DNA of 64,000 nt from Streptomyces koelreuteriae (GTDB lineage Bacteria > Actinomycetota > Actinomycetes > Streptomycetales > Streptomycetaceae), in assembly GCF_018604545.1 (NCBI RefSeq), contig NZ_CP075896.1, positions 930,001-994,000 on the forward strand, read 5' to 3'. Within the stretch, counting starts at the first letter, position 1; the number at the start of each line of letters is the position of its first letter. The notes beneath the pieces are model-generated. The model had not been told where the DNA came from. It saw only the letters and a list, made by a program, of their open reading frames with translations, and did not search any database. Shown here piece after piece: positions 1 to 9,411 of this stretch. The position numbers and the translations under genes are program-made.

Positions 1-1439
1 GGGCCGACGGACTCCTTCGGGAAGCGCAGCAGGGTCGGGGCGTCGTCGACGGCGACCGCCTCGCGCAACTGGAGCCGTAGCTGGTCGGCGTCCCGGGGCG
101 CGGCGATCCGCAGACCGGGCACGACCTGGAGGACGGACATGTCCCACATGCCGTTGTGGGAGGCCCCGTCGACGCCGGTGACCCCGGCCCGGTCCAGGAC
201 GAAGGTCACCCCGCAGCGGTGCAGGGCCACGTCCATCAGGAGCTGGTCGAAGGCGCGGTTGAGGAAGGTGGCGTAGACGGCGACGACCGGGTGCAGTCCG
301 CCCGTCGCCAGGCCCGCGGCGGACACGGCCGCGTGCTGCTCGGCGATGCCGACGTCCCACACCCGGTCCGGGAACCGCTCGGCGAAGGCGCCGAGGCCGA
401 CCGGATGCAGCATGGCGGCGGTGATCGCCACCACGTCCTCCCGCTCCTCGCCGATTCTGACGATCTCGTCGCCGAACACGGAGGTCCAGGAGGGACCGCC
501 GGCCGGTGAGAGCGGTGCGCAGGTCAGCGGGTCCATGACGCCGACGGTGTGGAAGTGGTCCTCCTCGTGGGCGACGGCGGGTTCGTAGCCGCGGCCCTTC
601 TCGGTGAGGCAGTGGACGAGGACCGGCCCGTGGAAGCGTTTCGCGCGTCGCAGGGCGGACTCGACGGCCTTGATGTCGTGCCCGTCGATCGGGCCTACGT
701 ACTTCAGGCCGAGGTCCTCGAAGAGGCCCTGGGGGGCGAAGGCGTCCTTGAAGCCCTTCTTGGCGCCGTGCAGGGCCTCGTAGAGGGTGGGGCCGACCAG
801 GGGTGTGCCCTGGAGTACGTCCTTGCCCCAGGCCAGGACCCGTTCGTAACCGTCGGTCGTGCGCAGGGTGGCGAGGTGGTTGGCGAGGCCGCCGATGGTG
901 GGGGCGTAGGAGCGTTCGTTGTCGTTGACGACGATGATCAGCGGCCGGTTCTTGGCGGCGGCGATGTTGTTCAGCGCCTCCCAGGCCATGCCGCCGGTCA
1001 GGGCGCCGTCGCCGATGACCGCGACGACATGGCCCTTCTCCCCCTGCACCTGTCGGGCCTTGGCGAGCCCGTCGGCCCAGCCGAGGGCCGTGGAGGCGTG
1101 GCTGTTCTCGATGACGTCGTGCTCGGACTCCTCGCGCGAGGGGTAGCCGGACAGGCCGCCCTTGCCGCGCAGTTTGGAGAAGTCCTGGCGTCCCGTCAGC
1201 AGCTTGTGGACATAGCTCTGATGGCCGGTGTCCCACAGGATGCGGTCCACCGGTGACTCGAAGACCCGGTGCAGGGCGACGGTCAGCTCCACCACGCCCA
1301 GATTGGGGCCCAGATGGCCGCCTGTCCTGGCTACCGCGTGCACCAGGAACTCCCTGATCTCCTCGGACAGTTCACCGAGTTCCGCCTCGGACAGCGCCTT
1401 CAGGTCGCGTGGTCCCCGGATGGTCTCCAGAATCGTCAC
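1..1439 (-). CDS. dxs: 1-deoxy-D-xylulose-5-phosphate synthase (partial, C-terminus outside window)
   Basis: Thiamine-diphosphate enzyme that condenses pyruvate and glyceraldehyde-3-phosphate, the first step of the MEP isoprenoid pathway. About 479 residues are present of a family length near 640; the window edge cuts the C-terminus. The family motif GHLGPN lies at residues 41-46 and the ThDP/Mg site GDGALTGG at about 143-150. The transketolase-like second half begins near [13 protein letters not shown]. The start is GTG at 1439, giving [10 protein letters not shown], the usual Dxs N-terminus. The ispG stop is only 28 bp upstream, so this is the continuation of the hopanoid operon and supplies IPP for squalene. 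A second dxs elsewhere in the genome is common in Streptomyces; that is family knowledge, not seen here. Confidence 0.97.
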   Translation of the reverse strand, partial: MTILETIRGPRDLKALSEAELGELSEEIREFLVHAVARTGGHLGPNLGVVELTVALHRVFESPVDRILWDTGHQSYVHKLLTGRQDFSKLRGKGGLSGYPSREESEHDVIENSHASTALGWADGLAKARQVQGEKGHVVAVIGDGALTGGMAWEALNNIAAAKNRPLIIVVNDNERSYAPTIGGLANHLATLRTTDGYERVLAWGKDVLQGTPLVGPTLYEALHGAKKGFKDAFAPQGLFEDLGLKYVGPIDGHDIKAVESALRRAKRFHGPVLVHCLTEKGRGYEPAVAHEEDHFHTVGVMDPLTCAPLSPAGGPSWTSVFGDEIVRIGEEREDVVAITAAMLHPVGLGAFAERFPDRVWDVGIAEQHAAVSAAGLATGGLHPVVAVYATFLNRAFDQLLMDVALHRCGVTFVLDRAGVTGVDGASHNGMWDMSVLQVVPGLRIAAPRDADQLRLQLREAVAVDDAPTLLRFPKESVG

Positions 1440-1467
1440 GTCGGGCCCCCTTCGAATTCCGTGGTGC

Positions 1468-2625
1468 TCAGCTCACGGTGACGGCCGGCTCCCCCGGCCC
1501 CGTGCCGTCCTGCTCCATCTGCTCGGCGATCTTCATCGCCTCTTCGATCAGCGTCTCGACGATCTTCGACTCGGGGACGGTCTTGATGACCTCGCCCTTG
1601 ACGAAGATCTGCCCCTTGCCGTTGCCGGAGGCCACCCCCAGATCGGCCTCCCGCGCCTCGCCGGGTCCGTTGACCACACACCCCATGACGGCGACGCGCA
1701 ACGGCACCTCCATGCCGTCGAGTCCGGCCGTGACCTCGTCGGCGAGCTTGTAGACATCGACCTGGGCGCGTCCGCAGGAGGGGCAGGAGACGATCTCCAG
1801 CCTGCGTTCCCTGAGGCCCAGGGACTGCAGGATCTGGATGCCGACCTTGACCTCCTCGGCCGGCGGGGCCGACAGCGACACCCGGATCGTGTCGCCGATG
1901 CCGCGCGAGAGCAGTGCGCCGAACGCCACGGCCGACTTGATCGTGCCCTGGAACGCCGGTCCCGCCTCGGTCACTCCCAGGTGCAGCGGGTAATCGCACT
2001 GCTCGGCGAGCTGCCGGTACGCCTCGATCATCACGACCGGGTCGTTGTGCTTGACGGAGATCTTGATGTCCCGGAAGCCGTGCTCCTCGAACAGCGAGGC
2101 CTCCCACAGCGCGCTCTCGACCAGTGCCTCCGGGGTCGCCTTCCCGTACTTCTGGAGGAGGCGCCGGTCCAGCGACCCAGCGTTGACGCCGATCCGGATC
2201 GGGGTGCCGTGGTCCTTTGCGGCCTGCGCGATCTCCTTGATCCGGTCGTCGAACTGCTTGATGTTGCCGGGATTGACGCGGACGGCCGCACAGCCCGCCT
2301 CGATGGCCGCGAACACGTACTTCGGCTGGAAGTGGATGTCCGCGATCACCGGGATCTGCGATTTGCGCGCGATGGTCGCGAGCGCGTCCGCGTCGTCCTG
2401 GGTCGGGCAGGCGACCCGGACGATCTGGCAGCCGGACGCGGTGAGTTCGGCGATCTGCTGCAGGGTGGCGCCGATGTCCGACGTACGGGTCGTCGTCATC
2501 GACTGCACCGACACCGGGGCCCCGCCCCCGACCGCCACCGGACCGACCTCGATCCGGCGCGAGACGCGCCGCTCGGCGATCGGCCGGGCCGGTACCTCGG
2601 GGACACCCAGCGAAATGGCGGTCAT
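1468..2625 (-). CDS. ispG: 4-hydroxy-3-methylbut-2-enyl diphosphate synthase (IspG/GcpE)
   Basis: MEP-pathway iron-sulfur enzyme reducing methylerythritol cyclodiphosphate to HMBPP. The 385-residue protein matches the bacterial two-domain length. [4Fe-4S] ligands are visible at Cys281 and Cys284 (SCPSCG) and Cys316 ([10 protein letters not shown]). The N-terminal TIM-barrel signatures RVACPT and RVNPGNI are also present. The ATG overlaps the hpnH stop in ATGA, so the two are translationally coupled. Its place between hpnH and dxs fits a dedicated isoprenoid supply for hopanoids. Confidence 0.97.
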   Translation of the reverse strand: MTAISLGVPEVPARPIAERRVSRRIEVGPVAVGGGAPVSVQSMTTTRTSDIGATLQQIAELTASGCQIVRVACPTQDDADALATIARKSQIPVIADIHFQPKYVFAAIEAGCAAVRVNPGNIKQFDDRIKEIAQAAKDHGTPIRIGVNAGSLDRRLLQKYGKATPEALVESALWEASLFEEHGFRDIKISVKHNDPVVMIEAYRQLAEQCDYPLHLGVTEAGPAFQGTIKSAVAFGALLSRGIGDTIRVSLSAPPAEEVKVGIQILQSLGLRERRLEIVSCPSCGRAQVDVYKLADEVTAGLDGMEVPLRVAVMGCVVNGPGEAREADLGVASGNGKGQIFVKGEVIKTVPESKIVETLIEEAMKIAEQMEQDGTGPGEPAVTVS

Positions 2626-3653
2626 GGCATCTGCTCCCGGTTCCCGGAGACCGTCTCGCGCAGGGCGCGCAGGGACTCCTTCAGCGATCCCATGGTGGCG
2701 AGCACGGCGGTGGGCTCGTAGCCGCAGTGCGCCATGCAGTTGGCGCAGCGCGGGTCCTTGCCGCGGCCGTACTTGTCCCAGTCGGTGTCCTCGACCAGCT
2801 CCCGGTACGTCGGCACATACCCGTCGCTCATCAGGTAGCAGGGGCGCTGCCAGCCGAACAGCGAGTAGTTCGGGATCGCCCACGCGGTGCACGGGAAGTC
2901 GACCTTGCCCTCCAGGAAGTCCAGGAAGAGCGGGGAGTGGTTGAGCCGCCAGCGCCGCCGGTTGCCGCCCGCGAAGGCCTTCTTGAACAGCTCGCGGGTC
3001 TGCTCGACGCCGAGGAAGTGCTCCTGGTCGGGGGCCTTCTCGTAGGCGTAGGCGGGCGAGATCATCATCTCGTCGACCTGGAGGTCGTCGTTGAGGAAGT
3101 TCAGCACCTCGATGATGGTCTGCGGGGTGTCGGTGTTGAAGAAGGTCGAGTTGGTGGTCACCCGGAAGCCGCGCCGCTTGGCCTCCTTGATGGCCTCCAC
3201 GGCCTCGTCGAAGACGCCCTCCTTCGCCACCGACTCGTCGTGCCGCTCGCGCAGCCCGTCGATGTGCACCGCGAAGGCGAAGTAGGGGGAGGGCTTGAAC
3301 TTGTCCATCTTCTTGCGCATGAGCAGCGCGTTGGTGCACAGGAAGACGTACTTCCGCCTCGCCACCAGCTGACGCACGATCTCGTCGATCTGCGGGTGCA
3401 TCAAGGGCTCGCCACCGGCGATGGACACCATGGGGGCACCGGACTCCAGCACCGCTCCGACCGCCTGCGCGACCGGCATCCGCTGCTTGAGCACCCCGGC
3501 CGGGTGCTGGATCTTGCCGCAGCCCTCGCACTTGAGGTTGCAGGCGAACAGCGGCTCCAGCTCGACGATCAGCGGGAACTTGTCCCGCCGGCGGATCTTC
3601 TGTTCAGCCAAATATGTAGCGACCTTGATGGACTGTCGAAGCGGCATGGCCAT
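2622..3653 (-). CDS. hpnH: Adenosyl-hopene transferase, radical SAM (HpnH)
   Basis: Radical-SAM enzyme that attaches the 5'-deoxyadenosyl group to diploptene, giving adenosylhopane in C35 hopanoid synthesis. The radical-SAM cluster motif is C38xxxC42xxC45 (CNLKCEGC), followed by the SAM-binding GGEP motif; a DUF3463-like C-terminal part contains further Cys residues (CANCMAHCG). I chose the ATG at 3653 (MAMPLRQS, 343 aa) because GGAGG sits 8 nt upstream; an in-frame ATG 39 nt further upstream lies inside hpnG and has no comparable site. The gene starts 5 bp after the hpnG stop and overlaps ispG by 4 bp. Confidence 0.95.
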   Translation of the reverse strand: MAMPLRQSIKVATYLAEQKIRRRDKFPLIVELEPLFACNLKCEGCGKIQHPAGVLKQRMPVAQAVGAVLESGAPMVSIAGGEPLMHPQIDEIVRQLVARRKYVFLCTNALLMRKKMDKFKPSPYFAFAVHIDGLRERHDESVAKEGVFDEAVEAIKEAKRRGFRVTTNSTFFNTDTPQTIIEVLNFLNDDLQVDEMMISPAYAYEKAPDQEHFLGVEQTRELFKKAFAGGNRRRWRLNHSPLFLDFLEGKVDFPCTAWAIPNYSLFGWQRPCYLMSDGYVPTYRELVEDTDWDKYGRGKDPRCANCMAHCGYEPTAVLATMGSLKESLRALRETVSGNREQMP

Positions 3654-3658
3654 CTGGC

Positions 3659-4300
3659 TCACCTCCGGGGGAGCAGCAAGGAACGGTGCCATTCGAAGAA
3701 AGCGGGAAGGACGGAACGAAGGACACGGAAAGCCGATATTCCACCGCGCACCGTGCCGATCCGGACGAGTTCATGTTCAGGAGCGTCCACGACCACCCGG
3801 ACGGCCGCAACCGGGCGCTCGCCCGCGCGCACGGCGCTCAGAAGCGTGACGGCGGACTCCATGTCGACGGCGATTGCGCCGGTGGCGCGGAGAGCGGACC
3901 GTTCGGGCCCGCGTACGACGTGGTCGGAGCCGGTGAGCGGCCCGGTGTGCACGGTCCGCCCGGGTACGGCCCGGGTCAGCTCCTTGACCAGCAGTTCGGT
4001 CCCGACGCAGACGGTCGTACCGCGCGGGTCGCGGGTCTCCTCGGCGACGACCAGGTCGCCCGGGTGCATGCCGGGTGCGAGACCCGCGCAGAAGCCGGTG
4101 GCGAGTACGGCGGCGTCGTGCAGGGCCGGATCGGCGAGCATCCGGGTGACGGACCGCTCGGCCGCCGCCGGCCCCATGCCCGTGCGCAGCACGGTGACCG
4201 GTCCGTCGGCACCGCCTCGGCCGCCGGCGCGCAGGGCGAGCTGCTCGATGCCGAGCGCGCAGGCGATCAGCAGCGGGACCGAGGCCGGCTGGGTGCTCAT
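3659..4300 (-). CDS. hpnG: Adenosylhopane nucleosidase / phosphorylase-family protein (HpnG)
   Basis: Nucleoside phosphorylase-fold protein of 213 aa, expected to release adenine from adenosylhopane to give ribosylhopane (role established for HpnG). Visible features are the phosphate/ribose-site segment RTGMGPAAAERS, the nucleosidase block ATGFCAGLAPG, and IAVDMESAV, the Glu/Met ribose-contact motif of the family. The ATG overlaps the shc stop (ATGA) and GGGGAG precedes it. Its position between shc and hpnH matches the reaction order. The family also includes MTA/SAH nucleosidases; context decides for HpnG. Confidence 0.88.
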   Translation of the reverse strand: MSTQPASVPLLIACALGIEQLALRAGGRGGADGPVTVLRTGMGPAAAERSVTRMLADPALHDAAVLATGFCAGLAPGMHPGDLVVAEETRDPRGTTVCVGTELLVKELTRAVPGRTVHTGPLTGSDHVVRGPERSALRATGAIAVDMESAVTLLSAVRAGERPVAAVRVVVDAPEHELVRIGTVRGGISAFRVLRSVLPAFFEWHRSLLLPRR

Positions 4301-6333
4301 CAGCTCCCCTTGGCCTTGGAGTACGGCCTCGCGGCCTCCCCGCTCCCCTGGTGCCGGTCGGCGAAGGGCTCCCCGTGGACGTAGCGGCCGAGCGCGGTGA
4401 GGGGGAACACCTGCCGGTAGAGGTGGTAGTTGATCGAGAAGTCCCACGGGAAGCCCGTCCCGGTGAAGTACGGCTCGTCCCAGGAGCCGTCGGCCCGCTG
4501 GGTGGCGGCGAGCCATTCGACGCCGCGTTCGACGGCCTTGGAGTCCCGCTCCCCCGCCGCGAGCAGGGCCATCAGGGCCCACGCGGTCTGGGAGGCGGTC
4601 GAGGCGCCCTTGCCGCTCCACTCCTTGACGTCGTGGTAGGAGCGCAGGTCCTCGCCCCAGCCGCCGTCGTCGTTCTGGACCGACTCCAGCCAGGTCACGG
4701 CCCGCCGGATCGCCGGGTGCGCGGCGGGCAGGCCCGCGGCGACCAGGGCGGGTACGACGGATCCGGTGCCGTAGACGTAGTTGACGCCCCAGCGCCCGAA
4801 CCACGAGCCGTCCGGCTCTTGTTCGGCCAGCAGCCATTCGATGCCGCGCCGGGTGCGCGGGTGGTGGGCGAGTCCCTCCACCGCGAGCATCTCGACGACG
4901 TGCGCGGTGACGTCGGCGGAGGGCGGGTCGATGACCTCGCCGAAGTCGCAGAACGGCAGCCGGTTCGGGAAGGGGCTCGTGTTGTCGACGTCGAAGGCGG
5001 CCCACGCGCCGTTCTTCGACTGCATGCCGAGGGTCCAGCGCAGTCCGCGCCCGATGGCCTTCTCCAGCCGCTCCGGGTCGTGGTGGGTGATCCGGCGGAG
5101 CGCCAGGATCACCTCGGCGGTGTCGTCGATATCGGGGTAGTTGTCGTTGTGGAACTCGAACGCCCAGCCCCCGGGCGGAAGTTGGGGCCGTTTGACGGAC
5201 CAGTCGCCGGGTCTGACGATCTCCTCGCCCAGCATCCAGTCCGCCGCCTTCACCAACTGGGGGTGGTCGGCGGGCAGTCCGGCGTCGGCGAGCGCGATCG
5301 CGGCGAGGCAGGTGTCCCAGACCGGCGACTGGCAGGCCTCGATCATCCGGGCCCCGTCCTCACGCCACACGGCGAACCGGTCCAGGGACGCCAGCCCCTC
5401 CCGCATCACGGGGTGCTGGAGGTCGTAGCCGAGCAGGTGCAGGGCGATGATCGAGTACACGGCGGGCGGCTGGATGCCGCCCCAGCAGCCGTCGTTCTCC
5501 TGCCGTTCGACGATCCAGCGGGCGGCGCTGTTCATGGCGGCTCTGCGCAGCCGGCGCGGGGCGACCTTCCGCAGGGCGTGCAGGCCCTTGTCCATACGCT
5601 GGAAGGCGCCGTCCCAACTGACCATCGGCGCAAGGGGCTTGGCGGGGTTCGGGGTGGCCGGGTCGGTGTGCAGCTCGTCGAGCGGGAAGGGCGCGGGGCG
5701 TACGGGCCGCTCGGCGGAGACGATCGTCAGCGGGACGATGGTCTGCCGGGCCCAGCAGCCGAAGTCGTAGATGTTGAGCGGCATCCACTTCGGGAACCAG
5801 ACGAGCTCCGGCGGGAGTTCGGGCAGGTCCTCCCACTTCCACCAGCCGAACAGCGCGAGCCAGATCCGGGTGAAGACCCGGGCGGCGGCGATACCGCCCC
5901 GCTCGCGGATCCAGGCTGAGGCCCTGGCCATGTGGGGCGCGTCGGGCGCGTCGCCCGCCAGGCGGAGGGCTACGTAGGCCTCGATGGTGGCGGAGAGCTC
6001 GCCGGGGCCGCGGTAGAAGGTCGCCCAGGCGCCGTCGTCGCGCTGCTCGCCGCGGATGAAGAGAGCGGCGGCCCGGGTGGTCTTCTCGTCGCGGATGCCG
6101 AGGAACTGACGGAGCAGCAGGTCCTCGGCGTCCATCGTGACGTTGGTCTCGAGGTCGCCCTTCCACCAGCCCTCGGCGTCCTGGCGGGAGAGCAGGAAGT
6201 CGGTGGCACGCCGGGCGGCGCGTGCGGCGGCTTCTGGTACCCCGGCCGCCGCGGGGATGTCGGTGTCGTGTTCGCTGGCCGCGGCGGCGCGGGGTGGCAG
6301 GGCCCCGGTGCTTCCGTCGGTCGTCGCTGTCAT
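4300..6333 (-). CDS. shc: Squalene-hopene cyclase
   Basis: Class II terpene cyclase converting squalene to hopene/hopanol at the membrane surface. Length is 677 aa, slightly longer than the Alicyclobacillus enzyme because of an Ala-rich N-terminus. The protonating DXDD motif is DIDD at residues 401-404. Several QW repeats are readable, for example QENDGCWGG near 278-286, QEPDGSWFGRWG and QNDDGGWGE in the C-terminal barrel, and QRADGSW near the end. The ATG at 6333 follows AAGGGG at 5 nt spacing. It sits 122 bp downstream of the prenyl synthase gene, the largest gap in the middle of the operon. Confidence 0.98.
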   Translation of the reverse strand: MTATTDGSTGALPPRAAAASEHDTDIPAAAGVPEAAARAARRATDFLLSRQDAEGWWKGDLETNVTMDAEDLLLRQFLGIRDEKTTRAAALFIRGEQRDDGAWATFYRGPGELSATIEAYVALRLAGDAPDAPHMARASAWIRERGGIAAARVFTRIWLALFGWWKWEDLPELPPELVWFPKWMPLNIYDFGCWARQTIVPLTIVSAERPVRPAPFPLDELHTDPATPNPAKPLAPMVSWDGAFQRMDKGLHALRKVAPRRLRRAAMNSAARWIVERQENDGCWGGIQPPAVYSIIALHLLGYDLQHPVMREGLASLDRFAVWREDGARMIEACQSPVWDTCLAAIALADAGLPADHPQLVKAADWMLGEEIVRPGDWSVKRPQLPPGGWAFEFHNDNYPDIDDTAEVILALRRITHHDPERLEKAIGRGLRWTLGMQSKNGAWAAFDVDNTSPFPNRLPFCDFGEVIDPPSADVTAHVVEMLAVEGLAHHPRTRRGIEWLLAEQEPDGSWFGRWGVNYVYGTGSVVPALVAAGLPAAHPAIRRAVTWLESVQNDDGGWGEDLRSYHDVKEWSGKGASTASQTAWALMALLAAGERDSKAVERGVEWLAATQRADGSWDEPYFTGTGFPWDFSINYHLYRQVFPLTALGRYVHGEPFADRHQGSGEAARPYSKAKGS

Positions 6334-6387
6334 GGCTTCCCCTTCGTGCAGTGGTGCAAGGTGTGCAGCTGCTGTGGGTCCGCCGTC

Positions 6388-6421
6388 GGCCGGTGCTCCG
6401 TGCTGTCTCGCGGCACCGGCC
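6388..6421. repeat. Intra-operon inverted repeat between prenyl synthase and shc
   Basis: A 9-bp perfect stem (6388-6396 with 6413-6421) and a 16-nt loop lie in the 122-bp gap between the prenyl synthase stop and the shc start. There is no T-tract, so a mRNA-processing or partial-attenuation role is more likely than full termination. This is inference only. Confidence 0.4.
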
Positions 6422-6455
6422 GGCGACTACGCGAGGGCTATTCGGCCGATAGTGA

Positions 6456-7598
6456 TCATCTCTTTCGTACGACGACGAAGTCGGCGAGCGCCGCGAACTG
6501 GTCCCGGACCCGGTCGGGCATGTCGACGGCGTCGAGGGCTTCGATGGCGATGGTGTGCTGACGGCGAGCCTCGTCGGCGGTCCACTGGCGGCCGCCGGCC
6601 TCCTCGATGAGGGCGGCGCGGGCCGCGAACTCCTCCTCGGAGAAGTTCTCGACGTCGCTGCTCTCGGCGTCGGCTGCGAGGATCTCGCCGAGCCGCTCGG
6701 AGGCGGAGCCGCCCGCCGCGAGGGCGGCCACGACCGGCAGTGACTTCTTGCGCTGGCGCAGGTCGCTCCAGGTCTGCTTGCCGGTGGAGACCGGGTCGCC
6801 CCAGATGCCGAGGAGGTCGTCGACGGCCTGGAAGGCGAGGCCCAGGTGGTAGCCGTACCTCTCCAGCGTGTCGGCGGTGCGGTCGTCGGCGCCGCCGAGG
6901 ACGGCGCCGATGGAGCTGGCGCAGGCGAGCAGGGCGCCGGTCTTGTTGCCCTCCATCTCCAGGCACTCCTCGACGGTGACGCGGTCGCGGTGCTCGTAGG
7001 AGATGTCCTGGGCCTGACCGTCGATCAGGGCCCGGCTGGCGGTGGTCAGACGGCGGGTGGCGCGGCCGGCCTCGACGGTGCCGAGTTCGAGGAGTACCTC
7101 GTTGGCGAGGGCGAACAGGGCGTCGCCGACCAGGATGGCCTGGGCGGGGCCGTGCACCTTCCAGACCGTGTCGCGGTGACGGCGCTGCTCGTCGCCGTCC
7201 ATCAGGTCGTCGTGGAGGAGGGAGAAGTTGTGGACGAGTTCCACGGCGACGGCGCCGGGGATGCCGGTCTCGGGGGCGGCGGACATGACCTCGGCGGACA
7301 GCACCGCGAGGGCGGGGCGTACGGCCTTGCCACCGTCCCCCGCCGTGGGCCTGCCCTGGGCGTCGATCCATCCGAAGTGGTAGGCGGCAACAGTGTCCAT
7401 GGGAGGTGCCAGGCGGTCGATGGCCGCCCGCAGTACCGGCATGGCCAGGGTCCGACCGCGCTCCAGGAGCGCGGCCACGTCCACCGCGGTCTCTCGAGCG
7501 GCCTTCGAGGCCGGGGGCACAGTGGGCACAGTCTCTCCTCTTGTTGCGGTACCGGAGGTGCGGGGGCCGCCTGCCGTGTGGTGCTGGTGATCGAGCAT
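6456..7598 (-). CDS. Polyprenyl (farnesyl-type) diphosphate synthase
   Basis: Trans-prenyl diphosphate synthase, likely making the farnesyl diphosphate used by HpnD. The first Asp-rich motif is DDLMD (residues 130-134) and the second is DDLLG (260-264, DDLLGIWGD), typical of the actinobacterial members in hopanoid loci. Two starts are plausible. ATG at 7598 (380 aa) overlaps the hpnE stop in ATGA and has GAGGAGG 7 nt upstream. GTG at 7529 (357 aa) has GAGGAG 5 nt upstream and begins nearer the conserved region. The first 25 residues are low complexity, so the shorter form is possible. Chain length cannot be fixed from sequence alone. Confidence 0.93.
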   Translation of the reverse strand: MLDHQHHTAGGPRTSGTATRGETVPTVPPASKAARETAVDVAALLERGRTLAMPVLRAAIDRLAPPMDTVAAYHFGWIDAQGRPTAGDGGKAVRPALAVLSAEVMSAAPETGIPGAVAVELVHNFSLLHDDLMDGDEQRRHRDTVWKVHGPAQAILVGDALFALANEVLLELGTVEAGRATRRLTTASRALIDGQAQDISYEHRDRVTVEECLEMEGNKTGALLACASSIGAVLGGADDRTADTLERYGYHLGLAFQAVDDLLGIWGDPVSTGKQTWSDLRQRKKSLPVVAALAAGGSASERLGEILAADAESSDVENFSEEEFAARAALIEEAGGRQWTADEARRQHTIAIEALDAVDMPDRVRDQFAALADFVVVRKR

Positions 7599-9010
7599 CA
7601 CGCCGCCTCCTCGAACTCGAAGAGGTGACGTGGGCGGGGCCGGCCCAGGGCGCCCAGCACGGCGTCCGCCGCGCCGACGCCGCTGCGGACCGCACTCTCC
7701 ATGGTCGCGGGCCACCCGGTGGCGGTCCACGCTCCGGCCAGGTAGAGGCCGGATGCCTTGGTGCGGGCGCCGGGCCTGAGGCGCCCGACGCCGGGGGTGG
7801 GAGCGAAGGTCGCGGTGCGCTCCCGGGTGACGAAGAAGTCCTTCACCTCGGCGCCGCGGGTCAGGGGCAGCAGCCGCTCCAGCTCGGGCAGATACCGCTC
7901 GCGCAGCACGGCCACGGGCTCGTCGATCTCGTCCTGGGCCGCCGACTGGGACAGGGCGAGGTACTGCCCCTCGCGCAGCCCGGACGCCTCGGTGCGGTCG
8001 AAGACCCACTGCACCGGGGAGCCGAGGGCGGTGAAGAAGGGCTGGGCGAGCACCTTGCGGTCGTACACCACATGGACGTTGAGGATCGGCGCGGTGCCGA
8101 TCTCCAGAAGCCGCTCGGGGGCGTCCAGGGCGCCCTCGGGCAGCAGGTCGTAGGCCTCGCGCTGCGGTACGGCGAACACCACGGCGTCCGCCTCCAGCGT
8201 CTCGCCGGGCACCTGGACGCTCCACCCGCCGTCCGCGTTCTCTACGACGGAGGTGACTCGTGTCCGGATCTCGGTGCGGACGCCCGCGGAGTCGAGGGCC
8301 TTGCGGGCCAGCCGGTCGTGCAGCTCGCCGAGCGGGACATGGGCCCAGCCGATGTCGGCCGCGCCCGGGTCGGAGAGCAGTCCGGTCTTGAACACCATCG
8401 CGGCGAGCCCCAGGGAGGCGTCGCCCGCGACCGCGTTGAGGGTGGCGACCCCGACGAGATCCCACAGGGCCTCGACGGCACGGGCCGACTGGCCGTGCGC
8501 GGCCAGCCAGCTGCCGAAGTCCTGCGCGTCCAGCGCCGGATCGGCGAGGTCGAGTCCCTTGAGCGCGAGCGCGGCCCGGCCCACCTTGGCGCGGTCGGCG
8601 AGCGAGAGGTGCGGGTAGGTGGCGAGGCTGCGCCCCAGATGCAGAGGCACGGGCAGCGCGTCACGCCGCAGCCTGCCGAGCCGGCGTCCCTCGGGCCGCG
8701 CGACGTCCAGGACGGGTACGTCGAGCCGGTCCTGCAACGGAGCCAGCGCCGCGCCCTCGATGCGGTCGAGGAACCAGCGGTAGGCGGTGCAGCAGCGCAG
8801 GTACACATGCTGGCCGTTGTCGACGGTCAGCTCACCGCGCTGGAAGGAGAAGGCCAGTCCGCCGAGGCGCGGCCTGCCCTCCAGCAGCGTGACACGCACT
8901 CCGGCGTCGGCGAGCGCGAGCGCGGTGGTGACACCGGCGAGCCCACCGCCCACCACGACGGCATGCCGCCCGTCCGCGACCGGCCCCTGGGACCGCGTGC
9001 CGTGGGTCAT
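7598..9010 (-). CDS. hpnE: Hydroxysqualene dehydroxylase / squalene-associated FAD-dependent desaturase (HpnE)
   Basis: Flavin amine-oxidase-family enzyme that reduces hydroxysqualene to squalene in the HpnCDE route. The 470-aa protein has an N-terminal Rossmann dinucleotide motif, VVVGGGLAGVTTA (about 18-30), with an acidic ribose-binding end (LLEG). A C-terminal FAD-contact block, GLYLAGAWTATGWPATMESAVRSG, is split here only for description. ATGA overlaps occur at both ends: with the small frame upstream and the prenyl synthase downstream. Its place after hpnD agrees with the pathway order. Confidence 0.94.
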   Translation of the reverse strand: MTHGTRSQGPVADGRHAVVVGGGLAGVTTALALADAGVRVTLLEGRPRLGGLAFSFQRGELTVDNGQHVYLRCCTAYRWFLDRIEGAALAPLQDRLDVPVLDVARPEGRRLGRLRRDALPVPLHLGRSLATYPHLSLADRAKVGRAALALKGLDLADPALDAQDFGSWLAAHGQSARAVEALWDLVGVATLNAVAGDASLGLAAMVFKTGLLSDPGAADIGWAHVPLGELHDRLARKALDSAGVRTEIRTRVTSVVENADGGWSVQVPGETLEADAVVFAVPQREAYDLLPEGALDAPERLLEIGTAPILNVHVVYDRKVLAQPFFTALGSPVQWVFDRTEASGLREGQYLALSQSAAQDEIDEPVAVLRERYLPELERLLPLTRGAEVKDFFVTRERTATFAPTPGVGRLRPGARTKASGLYLAGAWTATGWPATMESAVRSGVGAADAVLGALGRPRPRHLFEFEEAA

Positions 9011-9411
9011 CGCGCACCCTCCCCCGCGCGGCGGCCGTGCGGCTCGAACGACGCACGGCCGACCATCTCAGTCAGGGACGCCGCCCCGCGCCGGAGGGTT
9101 GCCCACCGCTTGTCTCCGACGGTGGGGCGGAGGGGGGCGTCGTAGCCGCGCCCTGCTGCCGCCGGCGCTCCGGCGTGACCGCCCGGCCCGGCGCCGAGGA
9201 CCGCGGCAGATCCCCGGCGGCGGCGCGGGGAAGGCCCCGGCCGGACCTCCCGGCAGGCACGCGGAGCGCGCGCCGCGACGCCGAAGCCGCCCAACCCGTC
9301 GCGGGTCCCCCGGCAGGCACGCCGAGCGCATGCGGGTGTGCCCGTCGACGCTGGACGGCAGGCGTGTGCCTCGTCGTCGGTGGTCTCCCCCTGGCCCCGT
9401 TCCTCCCTCAC
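9007..9411 (-). CDS. Small Arg/Ala/Gly-rich protein between hpnD and hpnE, DUF6380-like C-terminus
   Basis: A 134-aa frame fills the only large gap in the hopanoid operon. Its GTG overlaps the hpnD stop (GTGA) and its TGA overlaps the hpnE ATG (ATGA), which argues for real coupled translation. The last ~36 residues (GDKRWATLRRGAASL to HGRRAGEGAR) resemble, from memory, the short DUF6380 proteins of Streptomyces; the rest looks low complexity. The region contains a near-duplicate of about 20 bp at a 60-bp spacing (9249 and 9309). No function is known to me. It could instead be only a translational bridge that keeps ribosomes moving from hpnD to hpnE. Confidence 0.6.
   Translation of the reverse strand: MREERGQGETTDDEAHACRPASTGTPACARRACRGTRDGLGGFGVAARAPRACREVRPGPSPRRRRGSAAVLGAGPGGHAGAPAAAGRGYDAPLRPTVGDKRWATLRRGAASLTEMVGRASFEPHGRRAGEGAR

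Noticed and set aside
7527..7598. Frameshift or duplicated start region in the prenyl synthase gene
   Set aside because: Two good ribosome sites in frame simply give two possible starts; no frame disruption is present.
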